Assembly: GCF_900095225.1 (NCBI RefSeq)
Contig: NZ_LT607415.1
Location: 186,001 to 250,000, forward strand
From: Pseudomonas sp. UMAB-08
Lineage (GTDB): Bacteria > Pseudomonadota > Gammaproteobacteria > Pseudomonadales > Pseudomonadaceae
Length of the DNA stretch: 64,000 bases
Reading direction: 5' to 3'
In this document: positions 1-11,813 of the stretch, piece after piece
Layout of the letters: each line of letters opens with the position of its first letter
Position numbering within the stretch: the stretch's first letter is position 1
Translations under genes and position numbers: made by a program
Notes under the pieces: model-generated
Told to the model about the DNA's origin: nothing
Database searches by the model: none
What the model saw: the letters and a program-made list of their open reading frames with translations, nothing else

Positions 1-2
1 AT

Positions 3-119
3 CAACCGCTGTTGAGCGGGAAACGTCCGTTCGCGCTGGGTGATGGGCTGGTTATTACGCATGAGCTTTCGAGTCCGCTGGGCTTTGGCGGGTTATCGGC
101 CAAGGCACTGATAAATTGA
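3..119 (+). CDS. C-terminal end of a protein, possibly beta-ketoacyl synthase-like (partial)
   Basis: An open frame enters from the left edge and stops with TGA at 117-119, leaving 38 visible codons. The tail reads ...GDGLVITHELSSPLGFGGLSAKALIN. The FGG turn followed by small residues resembles the end of thiolase-fold beta-ketoacyl synthases, but the fragment is too short for a firm assignment. It converges with the CPBP protease gene on the other strand. Confidence 0.4.
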   Translation, partial: QPLLSGKRPFALGDGLVITHELSSPLGFGGLSAKALIN

Positions 120-186
120 GCAGGTTTCTTGAGTGACCGACGAGTCGCAGGCTTTGACATGAACCGGCCTTTGATCGCGACGCTCA

Positions 187-978
187 TTATCGATCAAACA
201 TCGGGTAGGTAAACAGGCTGAAATGCACCAGATTCAAACCAAAGTGAGTGATGACCGCCGCCTGTAGACCGCCAAAACGGTAGGCCAGGCCATAGCCTAT
301 GCCAGCAAACCCTGACAGTAGCACCCATTGCCAGCCTGCGCCCATGTGAGCCAGGCCAAACACTGTCGCTGCTGCGGCGATGGCCAGCGCGCTGCCATAG
401 GGCAGTTGTTTGAATAGACGGTGAAAGCTGCCCTGGATATAGCCGCGAAACAGCAGCTCTTCGGTCAAGGTCACCAACAACAGGTTATTGGCGATCCACA
501 GCCCGCTTTGCGCCGGCCATTTCGGTGCCCACGTGATCATGCCCAGCGACACGGCGGCCAGCATGCAGGCCGTACTGGTGGCAACCAGCGCGACGGCACT
601 GACGGTGGCTGATCGGGTAAAGCCTGTGCGGGTCAGCACCCACGGGCATATCCATAGAATCCAGAAGCCGATGAGCGGCTTGTCGAGGTTCAGGTACATC
701 GAAAAGGGTGCAGCCTCGGGCGTGAACCGCACGCCGGCGATCACGCGCGCACTGTAAAAACCCGGCAACCAATGGGTGGCCAGCGCCAACGCCAGCAGAA
801 GAAACAGCCCGTGGCCGAACGCGCGGACATAGGAGTTGCTGAACTGCGAGACGCACAGGCCCGCCATGATCAGCAGGGCGATGGACAATGAGGCGAACAG
901 GTTCAGATAACCGTAGGCCAGCGCCATGCCGTACCCGAGGGTGAGTAACGTTAATCCTGTCCAGCGCAATGCAGGCAT
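187..978 (-). CDS. CPBP family intramembrane metalloprotease
   Basis: Predicted polytopic inner-membrane protein of 263 residues. The C-terminal half carries the CPBP/Abi (CAAX-protease-like) motifs: EELLFRG (Glu173-Glu174 and Arg178), a His in GLAHMG (about 211) and a final THFGLN (His245, Asn249). In characterised members these build a metal site inside the membrane. Start: the ATG at 978 has AAGGAG seven bases upstream; an in-frame ATG at 999 has no such signal. Substrate unknown; members cleave prenylated proteins, process peptides or give bacteriocin self-immunity. No peptide gene lies next to it. Confidence 0.8.
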   Translation of the reverse strand: MPALRWTGLTLLTLGYGMALAYGYLNLFASLSIALLIMAGLCVSQFSNSYVRAFGHGLFLLLALALATHWLPGFYSARVIAGVRFTPEAAPFSMYLNLDKPLIGFWILWICPWVLTRTGFTRSATVSAVALVATSTACMLAAVSLGMITWAPKWPAQSGLWIANNLLLVTLTEELLFRGYIQGSFHRLFKQLPYGSALAIAAAATVFGLAHMGAGWQWVLLSGFAGIGYGLAYRFGGLQAAVITHFGLNLVHFSLFTYPMFDR

Positions 979-1140
979 GGGGAAGCTCCTTGTGACCATT
1001 CAAAATCCGTTTAGGCGCGGATTCTACCGTTGAATGGTGCGCAAGCCTGTCAGACGCAGCAAGGATATTTCCGATGATCAGGGGAGGGGGATTCCAGTTC
1101 TTTCGTAAGAGTCTTCTGAAAGACGGATTACTGCGTGATT

Positions 1141-1163
1141 GCGCCCCAGTGAAGACGGGGCGC
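1141..1163. terminator. GC-rich hairpin downstream of acnA
   Basis: Arms GCGCCCC and GGGGCGC enclose nine bases in the gap between acnA (ending 1234) and the CPBP gene. No T-tract follows on either strand, so it may be a weak or Rho-assisted terminator. Confidence 0.35.
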
Positions 1164-1233
1164 GATCAGTCACGTGATGTGTTCTATAGGCAGGGTTATC
1201 GCCAGGCGTCCTCCTGCCAACAGAACTGTTCAG

Positions 1234-3975
<2,742 letters not shown>

Positions 3976-3993
3976 GAAATAACTCCTTTACGA

Positions 3994-4010
3994 GTCCGCA
4001 CGGTGCGGAC
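3994..4010. promoter_or_regulatory. 17-bp perfect palindrome in the acnA leader
   Basis: GTCCGCAC-G-GTGCGGAC, eight-base arms around one central base, ends 19 bases before the acnA ATG. On DNA it is a good operator shape. On RNA the loop would be very tight (about GCACGGTGC). Whether it acts as operator or leader hairpin is not decidable here. Confidence 0.5.
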
Positions 4011-4113
4011 CAGGGAATCGAGCAGAGTCTTAAACTAGCTCTGATGGGTCGTTCTGGCTAATGACATGAGTATTACTGGACCGCAGAGCGGAGCCAGTGG
4101 TTCCTGATTCCGC

Positions 4114-4119
4114 TATCAT
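4114..4119 (+). promoter_or_regulatory. candidate -10 element upstream of rlmM
   Basis: TATCAT followed by GCGCC, a common Pseudomonas sigma70 -10 context, about 80 bases before the rlmM ATG. No clear -35 hexamer is visible. Confidence 0.35.
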
Positions 4120-4197
4120 GCGCCGGTTTTAAGCGTTGGGGCTGACCCCGAGCGCCGCGCAGTGGCTGAATGTTTCGCCGCTGCCCAGGAGAATTGA

Positions 4198-5262
4198 ATG
4201 AACACCCTGTTTATGCACTGCCGGCCTGGCTTCGAAGGTGAAGTCTGTTCCGAGATCGCCGAGCACGCTGCCCGCCTGAACGTGGCGGGTTATGCCAAAG
4301 CTAAAACCAACGCCGCCTGTGCCGAGTTTGTATGCACCGAGGAAGATGGCGCCGAGCGCTTGATGAAAGGGCAGCGCTTCGCTCAGTTGATCTTTCCCCG
4401 GCAATGGGCGCGTGGCGTTTTTCTCGATTTGCCGGAAACAGACCGCATCAGCGTGATTCTGGCTCAGCTCGCGAACTTCCCGACCTGCGGCAGTCTGTGG
4501 CTGGAGGTGGTCGATACCAATGATGGCAAAGAGTTGTCGAACTTCTGTCGCAAATTCGAAGCGCCTTTACGCAAGGCGTTGACCCAGGCTGGCAAGCTGG
4601 TGGAAGACGCCAGCAAACCGCGCCTGCTGCTGACCTTTAAAAGTGGACGCGAAGTATTTCTCGGGATGGCCGACGCGGACAACTCGGCGATGTGGCCCAT
4701 GGGCATTCCTCGCCTGAAGTTCCCCCGGGAGTCGCCTAGCCGTTCGACCTTGAAACTGGAAGAAGCCTGGCACCATTTCATCCCCCGCGATCAGTGGGAT
4801 GAGCGCTTGTCGGGCGAGATGACTGCCGTCGATCTGGGGGCCGCACCGGGTGGCTGGACCTATCAATTGGTCAGGCGCGGCATGCTGGTGACGGCCATCG
4901 ACAACGGCCCAATGGCCGAAAGCTTGATGGGCACCGGGCTCGTGCAGCATTTGATGGCCGACGGTTTTACCTTCAAACCGCGTCATCCGGTGGACTGGAT
5001 GGTCTGCGATATCGTCGAGAAGCCTGCGCGCAACGCTGCGTTGCTGGAAACCTGGCTGGGCGAAGGCTTGTGTCGGGAGGCGGTGGTTAACTTGAAGTTG
5101 CCGATGAAGCAGCGTTATGCCGAAGTACGGCGCTTGTTGCAGCGCATTGAAGAAGGCTTCGAGGCGCGGGGCATCAGGGTCGAAATCGGCTGCAAGCAGT
5201 TGTATCACGACCGCGAAGAAGTGACGTGCCATCTGCGGCGCCTGGATGGCAAGCGGCGTTGA
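4198..5262 (+). CDS. rlmM: 23S rRNA (cytidine-2'-O)-methyltransferase RlmM
   Basis: SAM-dependent enzyme that 2'-O-methylates C2498 of 23S rRNA. The 354 residues match the family: an N-terminal THUMP-like RNA-binding region and a C-terminal Rossmann methyltransferase with the SAM loop VDLGAAPGGWT at about 210-220. The catalytic Lys is probably in VNLKLPMK near the C-terminus. The ATG at 4198 follows GGAGAATTGA. Divergent from acnA and followed by tusA after about 80 bases. Confidence 0.96.
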   Translation: MNTLFMHCRPGFEGEVCSEIAEHAARLNVAGYAKAKTNAACAEFVCTEEDGAERLMKGQRFAQLIFPRQWARGVFLDLPETDRISVILAQLANFPTCGSLWLEVVDTNDGKELSNFCRKFEAPLRKALTQAGKLVEDASKPRLLLTFKSGREVFLGMADADNSAMWPMGIPRLKFPRESPSRSTLKLEEAWHHFIPRDQWDERLSGEMTAVDLGAAPGGWTYQLVRRGMLVTAIDNGPMAESLMGTGLVQHLMADGFTFKPRHPVDWMVCDIVEKPARNAALLETWLGEGLCREAVVNLKLPMKQRYAEVRRLLQRIEEGFEARGIRVEIGCKQLYHDREEVTCHLRRLDGKRR

Positions 5263-5342
5263 ATTAACCCGGTGGGTTTCCACGGGGTTTGGCTGAATCA
5301 AATGAATTGAGCGACAATGCCCGCCTGTTTTTGGAGTGTTTT

Positions 5343-5597
5343 ATGTCTGAACCCATCGATACCTTGCCGGTTGACGCCATCCTCGACGCCAGCGGCCTTA
5401 ATTGCCCGGAACCGGTGATGATGTTGCACCAAAAGGTTCGGGACCTGCAGGCGGGTGGTTTGCTCAAAGTCATCGCCACGGATCCGTCGACCCGTCGCGA
5501 CATCCCCAAGTTTTGCGTGTTCCTCGGGCATGAACTGGTCGAGCAACAGGCAGACGGCGGCACCTACCTGTACTGGATTCGCAAAAAGCTGGATTGA
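5343..5597 (+). CDS. tusA: sulfurtransferase TusA
   Basis: Small sulfur carrier (84 residues) that accepts persulfide sulfur from IscS and relays it toward tRNA 2-thiouridine formation and other sulfur uses. The signature GLNCPEP contains the persulfide-bearing Cys21; the C-terminal half is the usual mixed beta-sheet ending in YWIRKK. The ATG at 5343 has GGAG upstream; an in-frame extension to 5289 has no initiation signal and family members start here. It follows rlmM in the same direction. Confidence 0.95.
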   Translation: MSEPIDTLPVDAILDASGLNCPEPVMMLHQKVRDLQAGGLLKVIATDPSTRRDIPKFCVFLGHELVEQQADGGTYLYWIRKKLD

Positions 5598-5617
5598 TGT
5601 GCAACCGCCAGCGCTCC

Positions 5618-5697
5618 TTGTAGGAGCGGGCTTGCCCGCGATCCACTTGATTCGCTGTGCCAGACATACCCCTACCGCAGGCAAGCCAGCTCCTACG
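5618..5697. repeat. REPIN: two inverted Pseudomonas REP palindromes
   Basis: The first copy (5618-5642) reads TTGTAGGAGCGGGCTTGCCC and continues GCGAT. The second (5674-5697) is the same motif inverted and slightly diverged (reverse complement begins CGTAGGAGCTGGCTTGCCTG). A REP pair facing each other across about 30 bases is the REPIN arrangement, mobilised in trans by RAYT transposases. It sits between the convergent tusA and MATE genes. Confidence 0.85.
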
Positions 5698-5708
5698 CCC
5701 TCTGGGCA

Positions 5709-5768
5709 GAATCACAACCCAGTTTGCTGCGCGACAGCGCGGCGTTGAAGACTGGGCGGCATCTCCTA
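5709..5768. repeat. dispersed intergenic repeat, copy 1
   Basis: A stretch of about 60 bases centred on GCGACAGCGCGGCGTTGAAG recurs, diverged, at about 48184-48243 (GCGACAGCGCGGCGTCGAAG). Both copies are intergenic. It lies directly beside the REPIN and may belong to a larger composite repeat. Confidence 0.55.
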
Positions 5769-5785
5769 CAAAATTCGGTCGGCTT

Positions 5786-7171
5786 TTAAGCTTTTGAACT
5801 GATCCGAATCCGCTTGCGCGCGCTGCCGGTCAGGCGGATCGAGAGCATCAGCGCTGCACAGGTCAGGCCGACGATCAGTCCTTGCCACAGTCCGGCTGGA
5901 CCGCTGGCAGCACCGAGCAGGTCGGTCAGGCCCAAGGCATAACCCACCGGCAAACCAATCCCCCAGTACGCGAACAATGTCAGGATCATCGTCACGCGAG
6001 TGTCCTGATAACCGCGCAGAGCGCCAGCGGCGGTGACCTGGATCGCGTCTGAAAACTGGAACAACGCCGCAAACACAATCAGCGACGCCGCCATCTTGAT
6101 CACCACCGGGTCGGCGGTATAGATCGTCGCGATGTATTCACGCGAGAGCATCATCAAACTGGCCGAAAAGCACGCATAGGCCAAGGCTGTCGCCATCCCG
6201 ACCCCGGCTGTGAAGCGCGCTTCCCGAGGCTGGTTACGCCCTAATGCCTGGCCGACGCGCACGGTCACGGCCATGCCCAGCGAGAAGGGGATCATGAACA
6301 CCAGTGAGCTGAAGTTCAGGGCGATTTGATGCCCTGCCACCACGTTGGAGCCGAGGCTGCCGATCAGCAGTGCGATCACCGCAAAGATGCTCGATTCCGC
6401 GAACACAGCGATGCCGATGGGCAGGCCGATATCGACCAGGCGCTTGATCGCGGCCCATTGCGGCCACTCGAAACGGCTGAACACTTCGCTGGCTTTATAG
6501 ACCACAGCGCGCCGCACCCAGCCCGTCATGCCCAGTAAAATGGCCCACATCACAATGGCCGTGGCCCAACCACAGCCGACACCGCCCAAGGCTGGCATGC
6601 CGAAATGGCCATAGATGAAGATGTAATTCAGCGGAATATTCAGCGCCAGACCACACAAGCCGAGCACCATGCTTGGGCGGGTTCGGCCCAGGCCGTCGCT
6701 GAAGCAGCGCAGCACGTAAAACAGTGCCGTGGCGGGAAGACCGCTGGCAATCCCCCGGAGGTATTGCATGCAGGGCTCGATCAGCACCGGGTCGACGTTC
6801 ATCAGGTGCAGCACCGGTTCGGCGCTCAACAACAACGTCGACGCGATCAGCCCGACCGCCAACGCCAGCCACAATGCCTGACGCACCAACACGCCGATTT
6901 CTGCGGTATGACCGGCCCCATGATGTTGTGCAACCTTGGGCGTGGTCGCCAGCAGAATTCCGGTCATCAACAGGTAAACCGGCACCCAGATCGAGTTGCC
7001 CAAGGCCACGGCTGCCAGATCCCGTGGGCCGACACTGCCCGCCATCACCGCATCGACGAAGCCCATGGCGGTGTAGGCCAACTGTCCGATCATGATCGGT
7101 AGCGCCAATGCCAGCAGCGTGCGCAGTTCCAGGCGTACCCTCGCCGGACGGGTCAAGGGGGGTGTAAGCAT
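5786..7171 (-). CDS. MATE family multidrug efflux transporter (NorM/PmpM-like)
   Basis: Inner-membrane antiporter of about 461 residues with twelve predicted helices in two homologous halves, using an H+ or Na+ gradient to export cationic drugs or dyes. It starts LRTLLALALPIMIGQLAYTA, the usual first helix, and has the conserved LPATALFYVLRCFSDG region at mid-protein. No strong ribosome-binding site precedes either candidate start; the ATG at 7171 is preferred over a GTG at 7186. Convergent with tusA, divergent from pdxB. Substrate cannot be read from sequence. Confidence 0.9.
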   Translation of the reverse strand: MLTPPLTRPARVRLELRTLLALALPIMIGQLAYTAMGFVDAVMAGSVGPRDLAAVALGNSIWVPVYLLMTGILLATTPKVAQHHGAGHTAEIGVLVRQALWLALAVGLIASTLLLSAEPVLHLMNVDPVLIEPCMQYLRGIASGLPATALFYVLRCFSDGLGRTRPSMVLGLCGLALNIPLNYIFIYGHFGMPALGGVGCGWATAIVMWAILLGMTGWVRRAVVYKASEVFSRFEWPQWAAIKRLVDIGLPIGIAVFAESSIFAVIALLIGSLGSNVVAGHQIALNFSSLVFMIPFSLGMAVTVRVGQALGRNQPREARFTAGVGMATALAYACFSASLMMLSREYIATIYTADPVVIKMAASLIVFAALFQFSDAIQVTAAGALRGYQDTRVTMILTLFAYWGIGLPVGYALGLTDLLGAASGPAGLWQGLIVGLTCAALMLSIRLTGSARKRIRISSKA

Positions 7172-7326
7172 TGTTGCAGAGTTCACAATAAATCCAGAAG
7201 CTGACGCAGAAAGCCGGCCATTCTACACTCTTGACGCAAAAGTCAGGAATCGAAGTTGTACAAGACGATGGCTGGCCTAGTGAGGGGACTAGCGCCTACA
7301 CTGCCGCCGACCTCAGGGAGCTCATC

Positions 7327-8469
7327 ATGCGAATTGTTGCCGACGAAAATATACCGCTGCTCGATGCCTTTTTTGCCCAGTACGGTGACATCCGCCGTCT
7401 GCCGGGACGCTCACTCGACCGCGCCGCCGTTGCGGATGCCGACGTATTGCTGGTGCGCTCGGTGACCCAGGTTGATCGGGCACTGCTCGAGGGCAGCCCG
7501 GTACGCTTTGTCGGGACGTGTACCATCGGTACCGATCACCTGGATCTGGATTACTTTCAGGAGGCCGGAATTCAATGGTCCAGCGCCCCCGGTTGCAACG
7601 CGCGCGGGGTAGTCGACTACGTGCTGGGCAGTTTGCTGACCCTGGCGGAGATCGAAGGCGTTGATCTGACTCAGCGCACCTATGGCGTGGTCGGTGCCGG
7701 AGAGGTCGGCGGGCGACTGGTCAAGGTGTTGCGCGGGCTGGGCTGGAATGTGCGGGTCTGCGATCCACCCCGTCAGGCGGCAGAAGGCGGCGACTTTGTC
7801 AGCCTTGAGCAGGTGCTCGAGCACTGCGATGTCATCAGCCTGCACACGCCGTTGAGCAAGGCCGGTGATCAACCGACCTGGCACCTGTTCGATCACTCGC
7901 GTTTGCAGCAGCTCAAGCCCGGCAGCTGGTTGATCAACGCCAGCCGGGGTGCGGTCGTGGACAACGCAGCCTTGCGTGAGGTGTTGCTTGAGCGCGAAGA
8001 CCTGCAAGCGGTGCTTGATGTCTGGGAAGGCGAGCCGCAGGTGGATGTCGCGCTGGCCGATTTGTGTGTTTTGGCCACGCCGCACATCGCCGGTTACAGC
8101 CTTGATGGCAGGCAGCGCGGAACGGCGCAGATCTATCAGGCGTTTTGCGCATACCTGGGGCAAACACCACGGATTAGCCTGGACGACCTGTTGCCAAAAC
8201 CCTGGCTGGCGCAGGTCAGCCTGAATGCCAACAGCGATCCAGCCTGGGCGCTGGCCATGCTGTGTCGTGGGGTCTATGACCTGCGCCGCGACGACGCAGA
8301 CTTTCGCCGCAGCCTGATCGGCGATACAAACAGTCGCCGCCTGGCGTTTGATGCGTTACGCAAACACTACCCTGCTCGCCGTGAAATCGAAGGGCTGGCC
8401 GTGAATATTCAGGGTGAGTCGGCGCAATTGCAGCGGATCGTGACGGCGTTGGGTGCGGTGCTGGTTTAA
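7327..8469 (+). CDS. pdxB: erythronate-4-phosphate dehydrogenase PdxB
   Basis: Second step of DXP-dependent pyridoxal phosphate synthesis: oxidises 4-phosphoerythronate to 2-oxo-3-hydroxy-4-phosphobutanoate. 380 residues, D-2-hydroxyacid dehydrogenase fold: N-terminal catalytic lobe starting [16 protein letters not shown], the NAD loop [21 protein letters not shown] with the catalytic Arg, an Asp/Glu pair around VWEGEP, and His in ATPHIAGYS. The family-typical start MRIVADE at 7327 is chosen over an upstream in-frame extension. A strong terminator follows. Confidence 0.96.
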   Translation: MRIVADENIPLLDAFFAQYGDIRRLPGRSLDRAAVADADVLLVRSVTQVDRALLEGSPVRFVGTCTIGTDHLDLDYFQEAGIQWSSAPGCNARGVVDYVLGSLLTLAEIEGVDLTQRTYGVVGAGEVGGRLVKVLRGLGWNVRVCDPPRQAAEGGDFVSLEQVLEHCDVISLHTPLSKAGDQPTWHLFDHSRLQQLKPGSWLINASRGAVVDNAALREVLLEREDLQAVLDVWEGEPQVDVALADLCVLATPHIAGYSLDGRQRGTAQIYQAFCAYLGQTPRISLDDLLPKPWLAQVSLNANSDPAWALAMLCRGVYDLRRDDADFRRSLIGDTNSRRLAFDALRKHYPARREIEGLAVNIQGESAQLQRIVTALGAVLV

Positions 8470-8509
8470 ATCACACACCCTGCGGAGATACCTGTATCGC
8501 AGGCAGAAA

Positions 8510-8533
8510 AAACCCGGCATCAAGGCCGGGTTT
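8510..8533. terminator. bidirectional intrinsic terminator between pdxB and the 58-residue protein gene
   Basis: AAACCCGGC / GCCGGGTTT stem with a short loop, A-rich before and after, so it forms a hairpin with a U-run in both directions. It separates convergent genes. Confidence 0.85.
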
Positions 8534-8550
8534 AAAAAAGCTGTGCAGCA

Positions 8551-8727
8551 TCAATCTTGTTTTACGGGTTTGACCCAATGTTTGTCGCATTCTTGACACG
8601 CGACCTGAACCATCTCTTCGGTGATCAGGATCTCGCGTCCATCCTTGTCAAGAATGGCGCCCCCGACAGGCAAGGTCGGGGTGGCTCGAACGACCGGTAC
8701 GTGATTGGTGCTGTTTTGCAAGCTCAT
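8551..8727 (-). CDS. conserved small protein, possible zinc-ribbon remnant
   Basis: 58 residues beginning MSLQNSTNHVPVV. The ATG at 8727 has GAGGAG seven to eight bases upstream, which decides against a longer frame reaching 8820. The sequence contains GGAILDKDGREILITEEMV and a C-terminal CQECDKHW, whose two cysteines and His could form a half metal site. No signal peptide or membrane segment. I recognise it as a type of small soluble protein common in Pseudomonas but know no function. Confidence 0.7.
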   Translation of the reverse strand: MSLQNSTNHVPVVRATPTLPVGGAILDKDGREILITEEMVQVACQECDKHWVKPVKQD

Positions 8728-9019
8728 GGCCTGTCTCCTCATCAGGTTGTGCGCTTCAAAGTAAACCCGCTTGATGACCGCGCTGTGACATTCCTTCAGC
8801 GCATTCAAACGGCAGCCCAAGTCCAGCAGAAATGATTAAAAACTGCCAGCAGGGCGTTAGACCAAAACTGTCTAACCCTTATAGAGCAACGACATATCAA
8901 CGTTGACCTGGCGTGACTGCCCAAGCTCATTTCAGCGCAGGCAACGTTATCGAGGGATTCGCCCGCGCCGCAGGTGTAGGCTCTCTGACTCAAGTCTTTT
9001 CGGCAGGCAGGTCACCTCC

Positions 9020-10798
9020 ATGGTTTCAGTGTTTTCCAGTCGCCAGCGCAATGCCATTCGTCTGGCCGTGCGTTTTATCGCGCCGTATCGTTGGCAGTCG
9101 CTGGGCGCTTTGCTGGCTTTGATCGTGACTGCCGGCATCACCTTATCCATGGGCCAAGGCATACGCCTGTTGGTGGATCAGGGGTTCATGACCCAGTCGC
9201 CGCAGTTGCTCAACCGTTCGATCGAGTTCTTTCTGCTGCTGGTGGTGGGGCTCGCGGTTGGCACCTTTGCCCGTTTTTATCTGGTGTCATGGATTGGCGA
9301 GCGGGTGGTGGCCGATATCCGCAAGCAGGTATTCAATCACCTGATCAACCTGCACCCAGGCTTCTATGAAAACAACCGTAGCTCGGAAATTCAGTCGCGG
9401 CTGACCGCCGACACCACGTTATTGCAGTCGGTGATTGGTTCGTCGTTATCGATGTTCCTGCGCAACCTGCTGATGGTCATCGGCGGCATTGTCTTGTTGT
9501 TTTTCACCAACCCCAAGCTCACCAGTATCGTGGTCGTGGCCCTGCCGCTGGTGGTCGCACCGATTCTGATTTTCGGCCGTCGGGTGCGCAGTTTGTCGCG
9601 CTTGAGCCAGGACCGGATTGCCGATGTCGGCAGTTATGTTGCCGAGGCGTTGGGCCAGATCAAAACCGTGCAGGCTTACAACCATCAGCAGCAGGACAAA
9701 CAACGCTTCGCGGTGACTGCAGAAGAGGCGTTCGACACCGCGCGCAAACGCATTTTGCAGCGTTCATGGCTGATCACCCTGGTCATCGTTCTGGTATTGG
9801 GCGCCGTGGGGGTGATGCTCTGGGTGGGCGGTATGGACGTGATTGCCGGGCGTATTTCAGGGGGAGAACTGGCTGCGTTCGTCTTTTATAGCCTGATCGT
9901 CGGCAGCGCCTTTGGCACCCTGAGTGAAGTCATTGGCGAGTTACAGCGCGCGGCGGGTGCGGCTGAGCGGATTGCCGAGCTGCTGCAAGCCCCGAGTGAA
10001 ATTGAACCCCCAGCCAGTGATCTGCTGCATCTGCCGGAACGGGTCAGTGGGCGCCTGACCCTGGAAGACGTGAGCTTTGCGTACCCGTCACGGCCCGAGC
10101 GTAATGCGATCAATGGTTTTAGCCTGAGCATCGAGCCAGGCGAAACCCTGGCACTGGTGGGGCCTTCGGGTGCGGGAAAGTCGACATTGTTCGATCTGCT
10201 GCTGCGTTTTTACGACCCGCAAACGGGGCGTATTCTGGTCGAAGGGTTGCCGATTACCCAGCTTGATCCACTGGACTTGCGACGCTGTTTTGCCATGGTT
10301 TCGCAAACGCCTGCGCTGTTTTTTGGCAGTGTCGAAGAAAACATCCGCTACGGCAATCCAGACGCAACCGACGAGCACGTTCAGGCCGCCGCGAGGATTG
10401 CCCACGCTCATGAATTCATTTTGCAGATGCCCGAAGGCTATCAGACCCATCTGGGCGATGGCGGGCTTGGGCTGTCCGGCGGCCAACGTCAACGTCTGGC
10501 GATTGCCCGAGCGTTGTTGGTCGATGCGCCGATTCTGTTGCTGGATGAGGCAACCAGCGCGCTGGATGCCCAGAGCGAACACCTGATTCAGCAAGCCCTG
10601 CCGAGTCTGATGAAAGGCCGCACGACGCTGGTGATTGCCCACCGCCTGGCCACGGTACAAAACGCCGACCGTATTGCGGTGATCGATCAGGGGCGTTTGA
10701 TTGCGGTCGGCACCCACCACCAACTGATCGCCAGCAACCCGCTGTATGCACGGCTGGCGGCGTTGCAGTTCAATGCGCATCAGGAGGCGGTGGTTTGA
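9020..10798 (+). CDS. ABC exporter, fused permease and ATPase (MsbA/BmrA-like)
   Basis: Half-transporter of 592 residues, expected to work as an inner-membrane homodimer. Six helices occupy about residues 20-320. The nucleotide-binding domain shows Walker A GPSGAGKST, signature LSGGQRQR, Walker B ILLLDEATSALD and the switch His in IAHRLAT. The start MVSVFSSRQRNA at 9020 is preferred because the upstream in-frame extension is Arg-rich and unlike the family. Candidate cargo is lipids or drugs; no accessory gene narrows it down. Confidence 0.9.
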   Translation: MVSVFSSRQRNAIRLAVRFIAPYRWQSLGALLALIVTAGITLSMGQGIRLLVDQGFMTQSPQLLNRSIEFFLLLVVGLAVGTFARFYLVSWIGERVVADIRKQVFNHLINLHPGFYENNRSSEIQSRLTADTTLLQSVIGSSLSMFLRNLLMVIGGIVLLFFTNPKLTSIVVVALPLVVAPILIFGRRVRSLSRLSQDRIADVGSYVAEALGQIKTVQAYNHQQQDKQRFAVTAEEAFDTARKRILQRSWLITLVIVLVLGAVGVMLWVGGMDVIAGRISGGELAAFVFYSLIVGSAFGTLSEVIGELQRAAGAAERIAELLQAPSEIEPPASDLLHLPERVSGRLTLEDVSFAYPSRPERNAINGFSLSIEPGETLALVGPSGAGKSTLFDLLLRFYDPQTGRILVEGLPITQLDPLDLRRCFAMVSQTPALFFGSVEENIRYGNPDATDEHVQAAARIAHAHEFILQMPEGYQTHLGDGGLGLSGGQRQRLAIARALLVDAPILLLDEATSALDAQSEHLIQQALPSLMKGRTTLVIAHRLATVQNADRIAVIDQGRLIAVGTHHQLIASNPLYARLAALQFNAHQEAVV

Positions 10799-10802
10799 AA
10801 AG

Positions 10803-10819
10803 GTGACGCGTAGCGTCAC
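10803..10819. terminator. short hairpin between convergent ABC exporter and ppnP
   Basis: GTGACGC-GTA-GCGTCAC, perfect seven-base arms in a 36-base gap between convergent genes. It has no T-run, so its terminator activity is uncertain. Confidence 0.4.
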
Positions 10820-10834
10820 TCGATCACGCGTGAC

Positions 10835-11116
10835 TCAGCGGTATTCACACAGGTAAGCGCTGTCTTCAAGCACTTCCAGATTGAATTTGCTGTTGGCCGG
10901 TACATTGAACTGGCTGCCGGACGTGAAGGTTTCCCACACGTCGCTGTCCGGCAGTTTGACTTTCAAGGCGCCGGAGATGACGTGCATGATTTCACGCTTG
11001 CTGGTACCGAACTCGTATTTGCCCGCCGCCATGACGCCGATCGTGGCATCGCCTTCCGCCTGACGGAACGCAATCGATTTCACAGTGCCGTCGAAGTATT
11101 CGTTGACTTTAAACAT
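10835..11116 (-). CDS. ppnP: pyrimidine/purine nucleoside phosphorylase PpnP
   Basis: Cupin-fold enzyme (93 residues, formerly DUF1255/YaiE) that phosphorolyses several nucleosides to base and ribose-1-phosphate. It begins [10 protein letters not shown] as family members do and shows the cupin core [18 protein letters not shown] and [12 protein letters not shown]. The ATG at 11116 has GAGGAATCGCCC before it. Single gene with its own promoter region. Confidence 0.95.
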   Translation of the reverse strand: MFKVNEYFDGTVKSIAFRQAEGDATIGVMAAGKYEFGTSKREIMHVISGALKVKLPDSDVWETFTSGSQFNVPANSKFNLEVLEDSAYLCEYR

Positions 11117-11221
11117 GGGCGATTCCTCGAAGATAAGGGTTACAAAAGATCGCTCAGTATGCCGAACGTATAAAAGGCCGTCATCCGCTTTAAAAAAGGC
11201 GTCACGTCGGCAGTCTATTCA

Positions 11222-11764
11222 TCACGTGGGAAGTATCAGTGGCAGGAGTCGCGCTGTATTGCGTGCGTCCACCAGCGCCCGGTGCTGCTGCCCGTTGAAC
11301 TGCATGCCAGCCAGTTGTAACGCGCCGTTCAAGCCCAGTGGGCGTTGCAGTTTGCGGGCCTCGATAAAACGTTGTTTGAGGTTGATGTGGGGCAGGGTGC
11401 TCAAGGCGCTGGTCAGTTGTTGCTGCTGCCATTCCTGCTCCAGTTGCCGGCGATCGTACTCGCCCCAACTGGCCCACCCTTCCAGGCGTGGCAGGTGATG
11501 GCTTAGCCAGCGTTCGAACTGCGGCCAGACGCTGGTCAATGGCGCGGCATTGTCGATATTGACCTGGCTGATGTGCGTCAGCTCCCGGCAAAAGCGGGTC
11601 AGCTGCGGGCGGCGTAAAGGCCGCACGAAACGCTCGAAGTGATCCAGCTCGCGGCCGTCCTGGTTGACCAGGCTCACACCGATCTCAATGATCTCCATCT
11701 CGGCCAATGGCCAGCCGCCGTCCTCTGTTGTGGCTTCCAGATCAATCACTAGCCAGTGCGGCAT
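11222..11764 (-). CDS. DEDDh-type 3'-5' exonuclease
   Basis: 180 residues of the RNase T/ERI-1 exonuclease fold. Metal-binding acidic residues are visible: Asp8 and Glu10 in VIDLEAT, an Asp near WGEYDRRQL, and the C-terminal HRALVDARNTARL with the general-base His and last Asp. The fold resembles eukaryotic ERI1 and bacterial KapD more than DNA polymerase epsilon. Start at 11764 with GGAG upstream. Substrate (RNA or DNA) not determined. It sits just beyond the 3' end of the atu operon on the same strand. Confidence 0.85.
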   Translation of the reverse strand: MPHWLVIDLEATTEDGGWPLAEMEIIEIGVSLVNQDGRELDHFERFVRPLRRPQLTRFCRELTHISQVNIDNAAPLTSVWPQFERWLSHHLPRLEGWASWGEYDRRQLEQEWQQQQLTSALSTLPHINLKQRFIEARKLQRPLGLNGALQLAGMQFNGQQHRALVDARNTARLLPLILPT

Positions 11765-11813
11765 ATCAAACTCCGATCAAAAAAGCGCTAAGGTGAGTTG
11801 AGCGTAGACACAA

